Source: Methylomicrobium sp.
GTDB taxonomy: Bacteria > Pseudomonadota > Gammaproteobacteria > Methylococcales > Methylomonadaceae
DNA length: 64,000 nt
Assembly (NCBI GenBank): GCA_018333785.1
Contig: JAGXSU010000061.1
Coordinates: forward strand, 1 to 64,000
Direction: 5' to 3'
Shown here: one piece after another, positions 52,710 to 61,432 of the stretch
Layout of the letters: each line of letters starts with the position of its first letter
Numbering within the stretch: the stretch's first letter is position 1
Notes under the pieces: generated by a model
Seen by the model: the letters and a program-made list of their open reading frames with translations, nothing else
What the model was told of the DNA's origin: nothing
The model's database searches: none
Position numbers and translations under genes: made by a program

Positions 52710-53726
52710 CTAATGCGCTGCATTCGAGCTATTGATAGCGTCCTGATCCAGCTGATAAACGGACAGAAAACCGCCCCACGTTGTTTGATAAATTAAATTT
52801 ACACCGTCCGGCAGTTTTTTTAATGAATCCACAAAGGGCAATAGCCTGACCAACAAGCTGTTGTCTGCACCGCTCTCTTTTTTAACCGTCCAAACCCGAT
52901 AGAAGCGATTTTCCTTTTGAGCAAGATAATTTCCTTCGCCTTCATCTTGAGACCAGCGTTTCACCTGAGCAATATCGCCATGCAGGTTATCACCCACCGG
53001 GAAGTTTTTGACGCTTAAAGGAATTCGGATTCCACCATAGTCGGCAAACTCAGCTTGTCTTAACAACAGATCATTGCTCACAACGATATAGACAGGCCGC
53101 TTTTTCCCAAAGTAATCAGCCATTTCAGCCAAGGCCTTTTGGCTGTCCATCGTCAACCAGCCTGCCATTTTAGTCAATCTCTGTTGCTCGTCCTGATTGG
53201 CCTCAACCAGATTATCTTTAACGGCTTTCCAGACAGGGCTTTTAAAGGTTTCTTTGCCCGGCTTTCGAATCCAGGCGTCCTTTCCGCTAAGGAAATGAAC
53301 GCGCTGTCCGTCATCCCACCAACTGATTATCAAGGCATCATCTTCCGCATGACGGGCAATAACCTCAGCCGCTGCCTGCCAAATCTTCTGCCTTACCCCG
53401 GTTTGTGTCGTTACAACCTCGGACGCGCTTTTTTCCTCAGGAAAAAGGACAGCGCTTTGTGCGGCACCGCCCTGGTCTTTATATTGAGCCACTAACAGAT
53501 TGAAGGCATCCTTGCCGTCTTCCTTAAATGTAAACCGATTAACTGCATCGGCCGGAAATTTCCCCTTGAGATCCACTCCGGTTTCCGGTGTTTGAATAAA
53601 TGACAGAGCGTCCTGATTGGCGCTCTCTTTGGATGTTGACAGTTCCTTATAAAGCAGGGCGCTGCCGGAGACCAGCAACGCCAAGCTTAAGCCTATCAGT
53701 GAAACGGTCCTTGTTTGCTTTTTCAT
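52710..53726 (-). CDS. haoB: HaoB-like partner of hydroxylamine oxidoreductase
   Basis: 338 residues, N-terminal membrane anchor (VSLIGLSLALLVSGSALLY) then a periplasmic domain: AAEVIARHAEDDALIISWWD, GQRVHFLSGKDAW, MADYFGKKRPVYIVVSNDLL. The position directly after an octaheme HAO gene, sharing TAATG with it, is the haoAB arrangement known in ammonia oxidisers and methanotrophs. HaoB has no established biochemical role. No heme motif is present in this protein. Confidence 0.8.
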   Translation of the reverse strand: MKKQTRTVSLIGLSLALLVSGSALLYKELSTSKESANQDALSFIQTPETGVDLKGKFPADAVNRFTFKEDGKDAFNLLVAQYKDQGGAAQSAVLFPEEKSASEVVTTQTGVRQKIWQAAAEVIARHAEDDALIISWWDDGQRVHFLSGKDAWIRKPGKETFKSPVWKAVKDNLVEANQDEQQRLTKMAGWLTMDSQKALAEMADYFGKKRPVYIVVSNDLLLRQAEFADYGGIRIPLSVKNFPVGDNLHGDIAQVKRWSQDEGEGNYLAQKENRFYRVWTVKKESGADNSLLVRLLPFVDSLKKLPDGVNLIYQTTWGGFLSVYQLDQDAINSSNAAH

Positions 53727-55414
53727 TAGACGGAATCTTTGTCAGTTTCCGATGTTTTTTCTTCAACCGTCTCGTCTGCTTCGGTACGGGTAGGCTTAAG
53801 AACGATATAGGCCACACCCAGTCCCAGGACGATCAGTAAAATGGCACTCATCAGAACGTTATTGCTGCTGTTTGATCCATTTGAAGAAGCTGCCGTAGAG
53901 GTCCCTTTACCGGAAGCAGCGGTTTTTAAGGCGGCCGCTTCTCTTAAACGCGTGTCCTCATCCATTATCTCAGCATAATCGCTCAGTAATTCCGACCATC
54001 CTTCGGTGTAGGTAAAGCCTCCGGGATTAGCGTGGAAAATACCTTTGTAGTGCTTGATGACATCATGCTCCCACATGTTGGCATAGACTCTTTCCACATG
54101 GCTTGGGTTATTACCTTTAGCCCAGAATAACTGGAAGAAGCCGCCCGCCGCATCTTTTTCAGGCGCAGGAGGTGCCGGACGATTGGTATTTTGACCCGTC
54201 AGCAAGCCGTCTTTATACAACTTTTCTACGACTTTTTTGGCTTCTTGCTCAACTTCCAGACCTTGTATCGTGCCTTTGTCAGCCGCATCCAGATAGGCTT
54301 TGGCGAAACTGGCCGAGTGACAGGTTGAACAGCTTTCCACCCAAGCCTGTTTACGTTCTTCAAACCACGGATGGCTCAAATTGTCAGCAATGGCTGGCGT
54401 GGGATTGAATGCCCAACGTACTTTGCGAACCAGATTATGAGAAAACTCACCTTTGTATTCAAAATGGCACAATTGACAAGTCGGCGCCGTGTAGCCGCCT
54501 TTGGTGATGGCATCTTTCAAAGGCACTTCAAAATTCCAATTCGCTTTACCCAAGGTTTGATACTGGGTACCGTGCTTGGACGTCATGAAATTTTCGAATT
54601 CGTTGTGATCTGCACCATTATGGCAAGTCGCACAGGCTTCAGGTTGTCTGGCTTCAGCGGCAGAGAAGGTATGCCGGGTATGACAGCCGTCGCATTTGTT
54701 TTGCTGGTAGTGACACATGTCACAACCTTGAGCGACTTCACGCTGGGACATCGCGGCCCAGATGGTGTTCTCGACATTCGCATCCCAATCAACGGCGTGG
54801 GAAGGATGACCTTTACCCCATTGCTTTTGCGGCCACTCCTGTTCTTTTTCAGATTCGGCTTCGGCAAATTCGCCGACATGGCACGTTCCGCAAGCTGCGC
54901 GATCCGGCATTACCAGATTTTCAGAGTGGTTGATCTTGTCTTTGCCAACGCCGCCATGACAGTCGATACAGCCGACCTGACTCAACTGCTGACCGCTTGC
55001 TAGCACACCTTGTTTAACCAGATTGGCTTCCACATCCGCGAGTTTTTGTTTTTTATAGGCCTTGACGTTACTGTCAGGCAGATTGCGGATTGCATTCAAG
55101 TCACTGTGACTGCTGCTTTTCCAGGCATGATAAGCACCGGGGGTCGTTGCTTGGTGACAACCGATACAGCTGTCTCTATCGAATTCGCCTTGTACCGTTT
55201 TGGGTGGCGTATAAAAATCTTTGGGATTCCAGTATTTCTGGATAGGAATCGGCTCCCAATACTTCCCGTGAGAACCTTTACCCGGGTGAGAGTCATAATA
55301 ATTTTTCTTGATTTGTTCAAAATCGGGGCCTTGCGCTAAGGCAATTCCGATTTGGCTGAATCCAATAGCTGTCAACACGAATGTCAACAACAAGCTAGGC
55401 AGCTTATTTTTCAT
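53726..55414 (-). CDS. haoA: octaheme hydroxylamine oxidoreductase-type cytochrome
   Basis: 562 residues: signal peptide (1-27, ending IALAQ), eight CxxCH heme motifs at His87, 153, 179, 235, 245, 265, 317 and 366, then a C-terminal region (GGFTYTEGWSELLSDYAEIM) and a membrane anchor near 517-540. Eight c-hemes in this spacing define the HAO/octaheme family. In methanotrophs HAO converts the hydroxylamine formed by methane monooxygenase from ammonia, mostly to NO. Whether the catalytic P460 crosslinking Tyr is present cannot be decided without alignment; the tyrosines at 467-480 should be checked. The C-terminal anchor suggests membrane attachment in the periplasm. haoB follows with a one-base overlap. 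Confidence 0.93.
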   Translation of the reverse strand: MKNKLPSLLLTFVLTAIGFSQIGIALAQGPDFEQIKKNYYDSHPGKGSHGKYWEPIPIQKYWNPKDFYTPPKTVQGEFDRDSCIGCHQATTPGAYHAWKSSSHSDLNAIRNLPDSNVKAYKKQKLADVEANLVKQGVLASGQQLSQVGCIDCHGGVGKDKINHSENLVMPDRAACGTCHVGEFAEAESEKEQEWPQKQWGKGHPSHAVDWDANVENTIWAAMSQREVAQGCDMCHYQQNKCDGCHTRHTFSAAEARQPEACATCHNGADHNEFENFMTSKHGTQYQTLGKANWNFEVPLKDAITKGGYTAPTCQLCHFEYKGEFSHNLVRKVRWAFNPTPAIADNLSHPWFEERKQAWVESCSTCHSASFAKAYLDAADKGTIQGLEVEQEAKKVVEKLYKDGLLTGQNTNRPAPPAPEKDAAGGFFQLFWAKGNNPSHVERVYANMWEHDVIKHYKGIFHANPGGFTYTEGWSELLSDYAEIMDEDTRLREAAALKTAASGKGTSTAASSNGSNSSNNVLMSAILLIVLGLGVAYIVLKPTRTEADETVEEKTSETDKDSV

Positions 55415-55588
55415 GGCAGTACCCCCTCAGTAAAGGTCGTTTTTTAGATTTTTGTTTCGTATCGAAACTTATTTTAGCGTAATCTTCCGCTCATTAAAAC
55501 AAGCATCAACAAATTTCCAATAATGCGGGCATCCGGATTTACGATTCTTCAATAAAAGCAAAGACCGGTTTCTTTGCTCAATTTTTCG

Positions 55589-55933
55589 TTAACTCCGGTT
55601 TTCCTGTAATTGCTCGATCAATTTTCTTTGCACATCGATGATTTCTTTCATCGCTTCAATCGTTTTATCTTTCTCTTTAAGCAATTCTTTCAGAAGTGCT
55701 TCTTTTTCATTAAACTCAACCACCGGTTGAATTTTCTCTTTATATTCCATGGACTTAAGATCTAGCGATACCGGATGAGGATCATTCTTTGCCACGGTAT
55801 TAAATACCGGTGCATCCATCTCCCATTTCATCTTGGGCTCTTTTTTAGCGGAAGCGCCAGCTCCGCCATCCAAATCAAGATCCAGCTCTTTCTCGCCGGG
55901 CAAATTGCCAAATGATATTTTTGGGTCAGTCAT
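55589..55933 (-). CDS. hypothetical protein with C-terminal coiled coil
   Basis: 114 residues. The N-terminal part is acidic and Gly-rich (GEKELDLDLDGGAGASAKKE), the last 45 residues form a clear heptad pattern (KEALLKELLKEKDKTIEAMK, EIIDVQRKLIEQLQE). No signal peptide or membrane segment, so cytoplasmic. I recognise no family. It stands alone 174 bases upstream of haoA on the same strand. Confidence 0.55.
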   Translation of the reverse strand: MTDPKISFGNLPGEKELDLDLDGGAGASAKKEPKMKWEMDAPVFNTVAKNDPHPVSLDLKSMEYKEKIQPVVEFNEKEALLKELLKEKDKTIEAMKEIIDVQRKLIEQLQENRS

Positions 55934-56328
55934 AAAACCTCTTCATTAATTGATTAGTGATACACGGCGCTGTTTTAAATCAGCGACCTTAGATCGTTAA
56001 GCGTCAAATATTGATCCAATAAACAAAATCACTAAAAAATGAATGGCTCGCCTCTTTTCTGATGCAGCGAACTAACCTTCTAAAAAGTTTATTAGAAACA
56101 ACCTGTATGTCGCTGTTATTCTAATATTTTTTATCTAACTTCACCATTCATCTTTTTTGTTTCTGCTCACCCTTCAACTTTTTTTGGCCGTAGGGGCTCG
56201 AATGAAAAGGCTTCTGCAACAGAGATGTTGCAGAGAGCTAAAAGGATAGGATAACAGCAGTCCTCGACAGGCACATCCTGCACGTTTAACCCGGTCTAAC
56301 GATTTTGCAATAGGAAAGGAGGAAAACG
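55934..56328. other. 395-base gap with dispersed repeat copy
   Basis: No supportable gene. It holds the second copy of the 20-bp repeat (56203-56222) and a stretch near 56256-56280 (CTCGACAGGCACATCC) that loosely resembles the end of the inverted repeat at 20560. Otherwise nothing recognisable. Confidence 0.4.
56203..56222 (+). repeat. 20-bp dispersed repeat, copy 2 of 2
   Basis: Identical to 32305-32324. Followed here by AGATGTTGCAGAG, which could pair with the repeat's own CTTCTGCAAC to form a hairpin. Confidence 0.5.
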
Positions 56329-56973
56329 CTATTTCAATTCTTGCATAAGCACTTTCAGCTTCTGCAACACATGCTGCTGCTGTTCCATGGTCAATTTACC
56401 GAAGTCTTCTTCAAACTGAGCCTTCGAATAACCATCTGCCGTCTTTTGCTGCTTTAATTCCGAAATACCGCAATCAGACAGCACTCGCCTGATAGGGCCT
56501 TCTGCGCCACTTAAACTGATGGACCCCGCCAGGACTTTTTTTATTAGGGTGGTTACGCGAACAAAGACGGTCTGGCCGGATAATATATCATCAATAATGA
56601 CGGCTACATTTTCATCCGTATAGCCGCGTTGCTTGGAATCACTAAATGTTTTCATTTTAAGGGCAACGGGAGAACGCTGGTCTATCTGATAATCCATATC
56701 AAAAGGCCTGTTTTGCGAAGCGATCAAGGCATTGCCATCCACAACAAATTGCAGCGTGTTTTGCTTGCACATGATTTCCAGCCTGATGTTGTCGTACAAG
56801 CCGCGCTGAGGCATGGGCGACCTGACAAAGCTATAGGCGAGGTTGGTTAATCGGTCTTTTTCCTGATGATACGTCCACTCATTCAGCTGTGCCTGCACAT
56901 TGGCAGTGACTAAAAAGGAGATCAGCGATAAAGCCAACAAGAGAAGCTGGCCTGATAATCGGTTTTGTTTCAT
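56329..56973 (-). CDS. secreted hypothetical protein
   Basis: About 214 residues from MKQNRLSGQLLLLALSLISF, a signal peptide ending near VQAQ. The mature part has SFVRSPMPQRGLYDNIRLEI, QFVVDGNALIASQNRPFDMD and FEEDFGKLTMEQQQHVLQKL; no known domain recognised. The ATG at 56973 has AGGA seven bases upstream and puts the signal peptide first. A longer frame from 57063 would overlap the GST gene. Two Cys residues are left in the mature part. Confidence 0.6.
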   Translation of the reverse strand: MKQNRLSGQLLLLALSLISFLVTANVQAQLNEWTYHQEKDRLTNLAYSFVRSPMPQRGLYDNIRLEIMCKQNTLQFVVDGNALIASQNRPFDMDYQIDQRSPVALKMKTFSDSKQRGYTDENVAVIIDDILSGQTVFVRVTTLIKKVLAGSISLSGAEGPIRRVLSDCGISELKQQKTADGYSKAQFEEDFGKLTMEQQQHVLQKLKVLMQELK

Positions 56974-57025
56974 TACTTGATCCTGAAAATCTATGAGGGG
57001 TATAAGCGCGCTTACCCCCTTCAGA

Positions 57026-57682
57026 CTACTTTGCTGTTTTCGCAAAAAACTGAGCCAAAGCAACGGCTCTGTCCTTGCTGACTACTTGCGCATGCGAACG
57101 ACTTTCCACCGCGTGGATATAAGCCTCAATTCCTGGGACGTGCGCGGCAACCAGATCCTGCCCATAGACCTTCTGTGTCGCGAATGAAACCAGTTGCAAA
57201 TGCGGCCACGCCACCACATCGGCAGCGCTGAATTGAGCGCCCAACCCATAGGGCGCCAACTTCATCAGTTTTGTCAGGCCTTTTAAGCCTGCCTCGACTT
57301 TGGCTTTAACTTCTGCTTTTGTTTCATCCGAGGCGGTGGCGCCAAAAAGCGCTTCGCCGTAAAGTCTTCGTGCCTGCAACTCCACATTTAATTCAATATG
57401 CTGTATCAGTTCCCGGCATTTGGCTCGCTCATAGGCATCTTTCGGATAAAGCGGGTTCTCAGGAAAATAATCTTCCAGATACTCCAAAATCGCCTGGGAT
57501 TCTGACAAATAACCCTGCTCTGTTTTGATAAACGGAATCTTGCCCAACGGAGACATCTTCAACAACGCTTCGTCCTGGCTGGGTGCTACAAATTCCTCCA
57601 CAAAAGCAATCTCTTTTTCCAGCAACGCGAACTTGATTTTATTGTAATAATTGCTGATGGCAAAACCATATAATGTAATCAC
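57026..57682 (-). CDS. glutathione S-transferase family protein
   Basis: 218 residues. Thioredoxin-like N-domain: ITLYGFAISNYYNKIKFALL, EKEIAFVEEFVAPSQDEALL, SPLGKIPFIKTEQGYLSES with the Glu-Ser glutathione motif (SESQAILEYLEDYFP). All-helical C-domain follows: YERAKCRELIQHIELNVELQ and FSAADVVAWPHLQLVS. The start is a GTG at 57682 with AGGAG nine bases upstream. The substrate is unknown. A MITE-like element lies 68 bases upstream of the gene. Confidence 0.88.
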   Translation of the reverse strand: MITLYGFAISNYYNKIKFALLEKEIAFVEEFVAPSQDEALLKMSPLGKIPFIKTEQGYLSESQAILEYLEDYFPENPLYPKDAYERAKCRELIQHIELNVELQARRLYGEALFGATASDETKAEVKAKVEAGLKGLTKLMKLAPYGLGAQFSAADVVAWPHLQLVSFATQKVYGQDLVAAHVPGIEAYIHAVESRSHAQVVSKDRAVALAQFFAKTAK

Positions 57683-57750
57683 GACGTTTCTCCTGATAGT
57701 GTAAAAGTTTCTTAAATTTCAGCGTTGGGTCAGGCGGTCCAGTTAATTGT

Positions 57751-57912
57751 GGCTATGTTCGCGCTAATAGTAGGCGTCGCCCTGGCAGGGATTGCCGGGG
57801 TCCAGAAGCCATGGATGGCGTTGGGCGTTCACATCCTTGTGACCTGGATTTAGGCAATCCATGCCGGAATGACGGTGTTGATTTACTTTCAACTACTAAC
57901 GCGAACATAGCC
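57751..57912. mobile_element. 162-bp MITE-like element with 13-bp terminal repeats and 8-bp target duplication
   Basis: GGCTATGTTCGCG (57751-57763) is exactly inverted at 57900-57912, and TTAATTGT lies directly outside on both sides (57743-57750 and 57913-57920), an 8-bp target-site duplication. Partial symmetry extends further inward (TAGTAG / CTACTA). The interior has an imperfect palindromic core (GGGATTGCCGGGGTCCAG ... GGCAATCCATGCCGG) like the element at 18687. There is no ORF, so it needs a transposase in trans. Confidence 0.8.
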
Positions 57913-57920
57913 TTAATTGT

Positions 57921-58241
57921 TGGGTTGCGAAAAGCATGCAACCCAACCTAACCGCTGCATTACTTTAGTTTTATTGATCCGCTGAACAATTACAAAGTTT
58001 CCTGATAAGCCTTATTTAGACCCTGGCTGCGCTCAACGCCTCCAGTTTTGATCGGAATCGGCTTAAATTCAGACACTGTTCCTGAAGGGTACCACCTTAT
58101 TTGAATACCCATTCGAATAAACACCTCGAAGCGTAGCGATTAAAGCCAACACCATTATGAAAAGCTCATGGGGAAACGCGGCACAAAGACGACCTACCGG
58201 TCATTTATCGTACGGATGTTGAGCTGGAATTTCGGCGATTT
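57921..58241. other. intergenic, nothing recognisable
   Basis: About 320 bases between the MITE-like element and the end of the chaperone operon. Short interrupted frames only; no terminator with a T-run is seen directly after 58242. Confidence 0.35.
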
Positions 58242-58664
58242 TTATAACGATGATCGGCCTTGCCAATCCTGCACGGCCTCAGCATCCCCGACCGATAAAA
58301 AATCAATCAAATCCTGGAATCTTGAAAGGGTTTCATTGTTACCATGCAATGCGCGCAAAACGGCGAGCGTTTGGCGTGCGTTTTGCCAGTTCTGTTGAGC
58401 CAGACCTTCATAGAGCGCCCGGTATTGATGGTGGACTAAAAATTGCCGAAAAACCTGAGCCGCCTGGGTCTGCTTAAAACTTAACGACCGGTTGATCGCT
58501 TGTGCGGCAATATCCGGTTTTTTGGCACACATCATCCGCCAAGCGTTAGACAGCCATTCCCCGGCTAACTGTTCACAACTCACAACACGGCCTAGATCGG
58601 CGCCACAGCGGGAACAACGGGAGTCCCCGCTCAAGCGGGCATTACAGCAGGGACACCGCTGCAT
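58242..58664 (-). CDS. zinc-ribbon protein at the end of the Hsp70 operon
   Basis: 140 residues. The N-terminal zinc ribbon has Cys4, Cys7, Cys17 and Cys20 (MQRCPCCNARLSGDSRCSRC). The rest is predicted helical (AGEWLSNAWRMMCAKKPDIA, AAQVFRQFLVHHQYRALYEG, WQNARQTLAVLRAL), suggesting a short TPR-like repeat set. The ATG shares TAATG with the end of the Hsp70 gene, so it is translationally coupled and probably works with it, e.g. as a substrate or zinc-dependent adaptor. No named family recognised. Confidence 0.65.
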   Translation of the reverse strand: MQRCPCCNARLSGDSRCSRCGADLGRVVSCEQLAGEWLSNAWRMMCAKKPDIAAQAINRSLSFKQTQAAQVFRQFLVHHQYRALYEGLAQQNWQNARQTLAVLRALHGNNETLSRFQDLIDFLSVGDAEAVQDWQGRSSL

Positions 58665-60409
58665 TACGATTCCAGATAGTAGATGATATCGCTCAGTTGC
58701 TCTACCGGTTCCTGCAAGCCCGCCTCATCGCCTGCATCGATACAGCCCCCGATTTTTTCGATCAAATCGATCATGTCTTCTTTGTCTTCAGCCGAAACCA
58801 CATCGAACAGGGCTTCGGCTTTTTTGATCAGCTTACGGGCCGCCGCGATAGCTTCGGAGTCCGACACGGTTTCTTCAGCGGTGTATTCCGCATCGCTTTG
58901 TCCGAATAAGCCAGAGATACGATCTCTGGCACGGGTCAACTCCTCGGCCGCAAACCGGGAAATGACGTTATTGATCGTGATCGACTTTTCCAGTCCGGTG
59001 GCTTTTTCCTGCGCTGAGACCTGCAACATACCATTAAGATCCAGCGCCAAAGTCAGCGTGATAATATTTCCCGCAGGAACATTCTGTAGATCCTCAACCA
59101 AAAATTCCCCGATTTTGATGTTATTCAGCGCATCCGGATCTTCGCCCTGGTAAACAGTAACCTCAACCATTTTTTGACCATCCTGATAAGTCATAAAGGC
59201 TTCGGACTTCCTGACAGGCAGCACGCTGTTCTTATGAATGATAGGGATGAACTGATAAGGGTAAACTTCACCGTCCAAATAACCCAGCGCACTGGTTCCA
59301 TAGGTATAAGGCGTGACATCGACCAGCACGGTGTCAACTTGCTGGCCGTTGATCATCGCGGCCTGAATGGCAGCTCCCATCGCAACGCATAAATCGGGAT
59401 CCACTTCACTGTGCGGTTCGAAACCAAATTCATCAAAGAGACGTTCGCGTACACAAGGCGTTCGCGTAGACCCGCCAACCAGAATGATTTCATCAATATC
59501 CGAAACGGTGAGTTTTGCGCCTTTGAGTGCGATATGAACCGCATCGATGGTCGCGTTGATGTAGTCTTCGATCATGTCCTCGTAGTCCATCCGCGATAAT
59601 TCCAGCGTCAGATGGATCGCAGAGCCTTGATGTTCGAGTAAATATTCCTCATTGATCTGGGCATAGGGCTCATCGGACAACTGCATTTTGGCATTTTCGG
59701 CGGCCCGGTTAATCCGCGCAGAAGCCTTGCTGTGTTCTGCGATTTCGATGCCGTGCTGTTGGCGAATATGATCCTGGATATAGCCGATAATCTGCTGATC
59801 GAAATCATCGCCGCCGAGGTGATTGTCCCCGTGGCTGGATAAGACTTCCACGACACCCGATTGCACATTGACAACCGAAACATCGAAGGTGCCACCACCC
59901 AAATCGTAAACCAGCATGCGCCTGGACGCGCTGTTATCGGCTCCGTAGGTCAGCGCAGCCGCTGTCGGTTCATTGATCATACGCACCACATCAAGTCCGG
60001 CAATTTCGCCTGCCTCACGCGTGGCTTGACGCTGGGCATCCGAAAAATAAGCGGGTACTGTAATCACCGCTTTACTAATGGCTTGTCCAGCATACTGTTC
60101 GGCAATTGTTTTAAGGCGTTTCAGGATAATTGCAGAAATTTCCTGCGGAGAATAAGGCTTACCGGCCATCTCAACCCGGGTATCCTGCCCCATTAAGCGC
60201 TTGATCGATTTAACGGTGCGCTCAGGATAGATCAGGTATTGATTTCGCGCCGTTTCACCGGTCAAAATTTCACCGTTATCGCCGATACCGACAAATGAAG
60301 GCACTATTTTTTTGCCTGCCTCGGCGATCACATGCACTTTTCCGTTTTCTACAATGGCCACTTCGGAGTTAGTGGTTCCCAGGTCGATCCCGATAATAAT
60401 TTCGTTCAT
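58664..60409 (-). CDS. Hsp70-family chaperone (DnaK/HscC-like, short C-terminus)
   Basis: 581 residues. Nucleotide-binding domain: IIIGIDLGTTNSEVAIVENG, VPAYFSDAQRQATREAGEIA, INEPTAAALTYG, VYDLGGGTFDVSVVNVQSGV, EIILVGGSTRTPCVRERL. The interdomain linker is DTVLVDVTPYTYG. A beta-sandwich domain (GEDPDALNNIKIGEFLVEDL, LDLNGMLQVSAQEKATG) and a short helical lid end at 581, about 55 residues shorter than DnaK, without its disordered tail. It resembles the specialised HscC class in size. Upstream genes encode GrpE-like and J-like partners, so it is probably a separate Hsp70 machine. TAATG joins it to the zinc-ribbon gene. Confidence 0.9.
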   Translation of the reverse strand: MNEIIIGIDLGTTNSEVAIVENGKVHVIAEAGKKIVPSFVGIGDNGEILTGETARNQYLIYPERTVKSIKRLMGQDTRVEMAGKPYSPQEISAIILKRLKTIAEQYAGQAISKAVITVPAYFSDAQRQATREAGEIAGLDVVRMINEPTAAALTYGADNSASRRMLVYDLGGGTFDVSVVNVQSGVVEVLSSHGDNHLGGDDFDQQIIGYIQDHIRQQHGIEIAEHSKASARINRAAENAKMQLSDEPYAQINEEYLLEHQGSAIHLTLELSRMDYEDMIEDYINATIDAVHIALKGAKLTVSDIDEIILVGGSTRTPCVRERLFDEFGFEPHSEVDPDLCVAMGAAIQAAMINGQQVDTVLVDVTPYTYGTSALGYLDGEVYPYQFIPIIHKNSVLPVRKSEAFMTYQDGQKMVEVTVYQGEDPDALNNIKIGEFLVEDLQNVPAGNIITLTLALDLNGMLQVSAQEKATGLEKSITINNVISRFAAEELTRARDRISGLFGQSDAEYTAEETVSDSEAIAAARKLIKKAEALFDVVSAEDKEDMIDLIEKIGGCIDAGDEAGLQEPVEQLSDIIYYLES

Positions 60410-60430
60410 AAATAATTTAGGAGTGATTTT

Positions 60431-61081
60431 TTAGAGTTTATTGACTTTGACTTCCGCCAGCCGCAAGACCTGGTCTTCAAACAGAAAACCTTTGCGCAGT
60501 TCCTCAAGCACGACGCCGTTTTCGAGCGTGGCGTCATACCCTATTTCCAGGGTGCGCATGGTATGGGCGTCAAACTGCTTATCGGCACATTCTATAGGAT
60601 AAACATGTTGCCTTTGCAGCCATTGCTCAAAGCGCTTCAGCGTGATTTCCTGGCCTTGCCCAAAACTTTTGATGAAGCGAACATCCTGTTTTTTGGAATG
60701 CTTAAACAGCGCGTCAACCGGTTTATAGTTTTGCAAAATACGGTAACCTTCAGACAACCGGTCATAGATGTCGATGATGTCCAAAAGCAGGGCGCGTTGC
60801 ACATCCCGTTTTTGCTGCAGCATCCTTTCGGCAACCGCAGAGAGTTGAGCCGCCATCGCCTGATTATCGGATTGCAGTGTCGTCAAGGCCTCACTCAACG
60901 TATCCAGAGTTGCTTTAAACTGGCGTGACTCAGCTTTGACCTCACTTTTTAATCCGGCCAGATCGCTAAACAATCCGGCCAGGTCCGGCTGATCTACAGC
61001 CGTCAAATGAGCAAAATCGGTTTGTTCCAGATAGTGTTGCAAGGTATCGAGCAACTCGCTGTGGGAGGTATCGGTAGTCAT
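60431..61081 (-). CDS. GrpE-like nucleotide exchange factor
   Basis: 216 residues. A long N-terminal helix-rich coiled coil (LKSEVKAESRQFKATLDTLS, LQSDNQAMAAQLSAVAERML) and a middle four-helix region lead to a C-terminal beta domain: FDAHTMRTLEIGYDATLENG, VVLEELRKGFLFEDQVLRLA, EVKV, matching the GrpE pattern of G-x-V, GY/GF and VLRxAxVxV. It should drive ADP release from the neighbouring Hsp70. Genes on both sides are 21-23 bases away. Confidence 0.8.
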   Translation of the reverse strand: MTTDTSHSELLDTLQHYLEQTDFAHLTAVDQPDLAGLFSDLAGLKSEVKAESRQFKATLDTLSEALTTLQSDNQAMAAQLSAVAERMLQQKRDVQRALLLDIIDIYDRLSEGYRILQNYKPVDALFKHSKKQDVRFIKSFGQGQEITLKRFEQWLQRQHVYPIECADKQFDAHTMRTLEIGYDATLENGVVLEELRKGFLFEDQVLRLAEVKVNKL

Positions 61082-61104
61082 GATTTTTTTAGGAAAAAGG
61101 GCGT

Positions 61105-61416
61105 TTAGGATAGTTTTTTCAAATGGTCGGCAGTCAACAATTTAAAAAAATCGTCCATTGCAAACAGCTGCAAGGGGGTTTGCTGGCGGAAAGCCCGGTT
61201 CAACAAACCGTCGAAATCCGCCTGTTGCAAATTGAAGAGCGCGTAGTTCAAACGACTGTTTTCATCCTTGATGGTTTCATACGCTTCCTGAATCAGCTGA
61301 AAAACGGCAGGGTCTTTGTCCGGCGGATTGCTTCTGACTTTTTGCAGATAAGCATCTTTAATTTCTGCATCGGTTGCCTGCTCGGCAATATCCAGTATCT
61401 CAAAAGGTGATGTCAT
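61105..61416 (-). CDS. J-domain-like cochaperone with PPD in place of HPD
   Basis: 103 residues. The J-domain pattern is clear: SPFEILDIAEQATDAEIKDA, YLQKVRSNPPDKDPAVFQLI, QEAYETIKDENSRLNYALF. At the loop where J proteins carry His-Pro-Asp the sequence is Pro31-Pro32-Asp33, so the His usually essential for stimulating Hsp70 ATPase is missing. The C-terminal 35 residues have no known domain. It lies between the TPR gene (16-base gap) and the grpE-like gene, so it is probably the dedicated partner of this Hsp70, either with altered activation or as an Hsp70-recruiting adaptor. Confidence 0.75.
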   Translation of the reverse strand: MTSPFEILDIAEQATDAEIKDAYLQKVRSNPPDKDPAVFQLIQEAYETIKDENSRLNYALFNLQQADFDGLLNRAFRQQTPLQLFAMDDFFKLLTADHLKKLS

Positions 61417-61432
61417 GTGTTAACCGCTTTGC

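Noticed and set aside
52640-52710. GTAGGTCGGATAAGGCG near the haoB end, similar to enterobacterial REP units
   Set aside because: Single copy in the window without a paired hairpin; not enough to call a REP element.
54371-55003. 210-codon plus-strand ORF opposite haoA
   Set aside because: Antisense of the eight-heme haoA frame; composition follows the complementary codons and no start signal is present.
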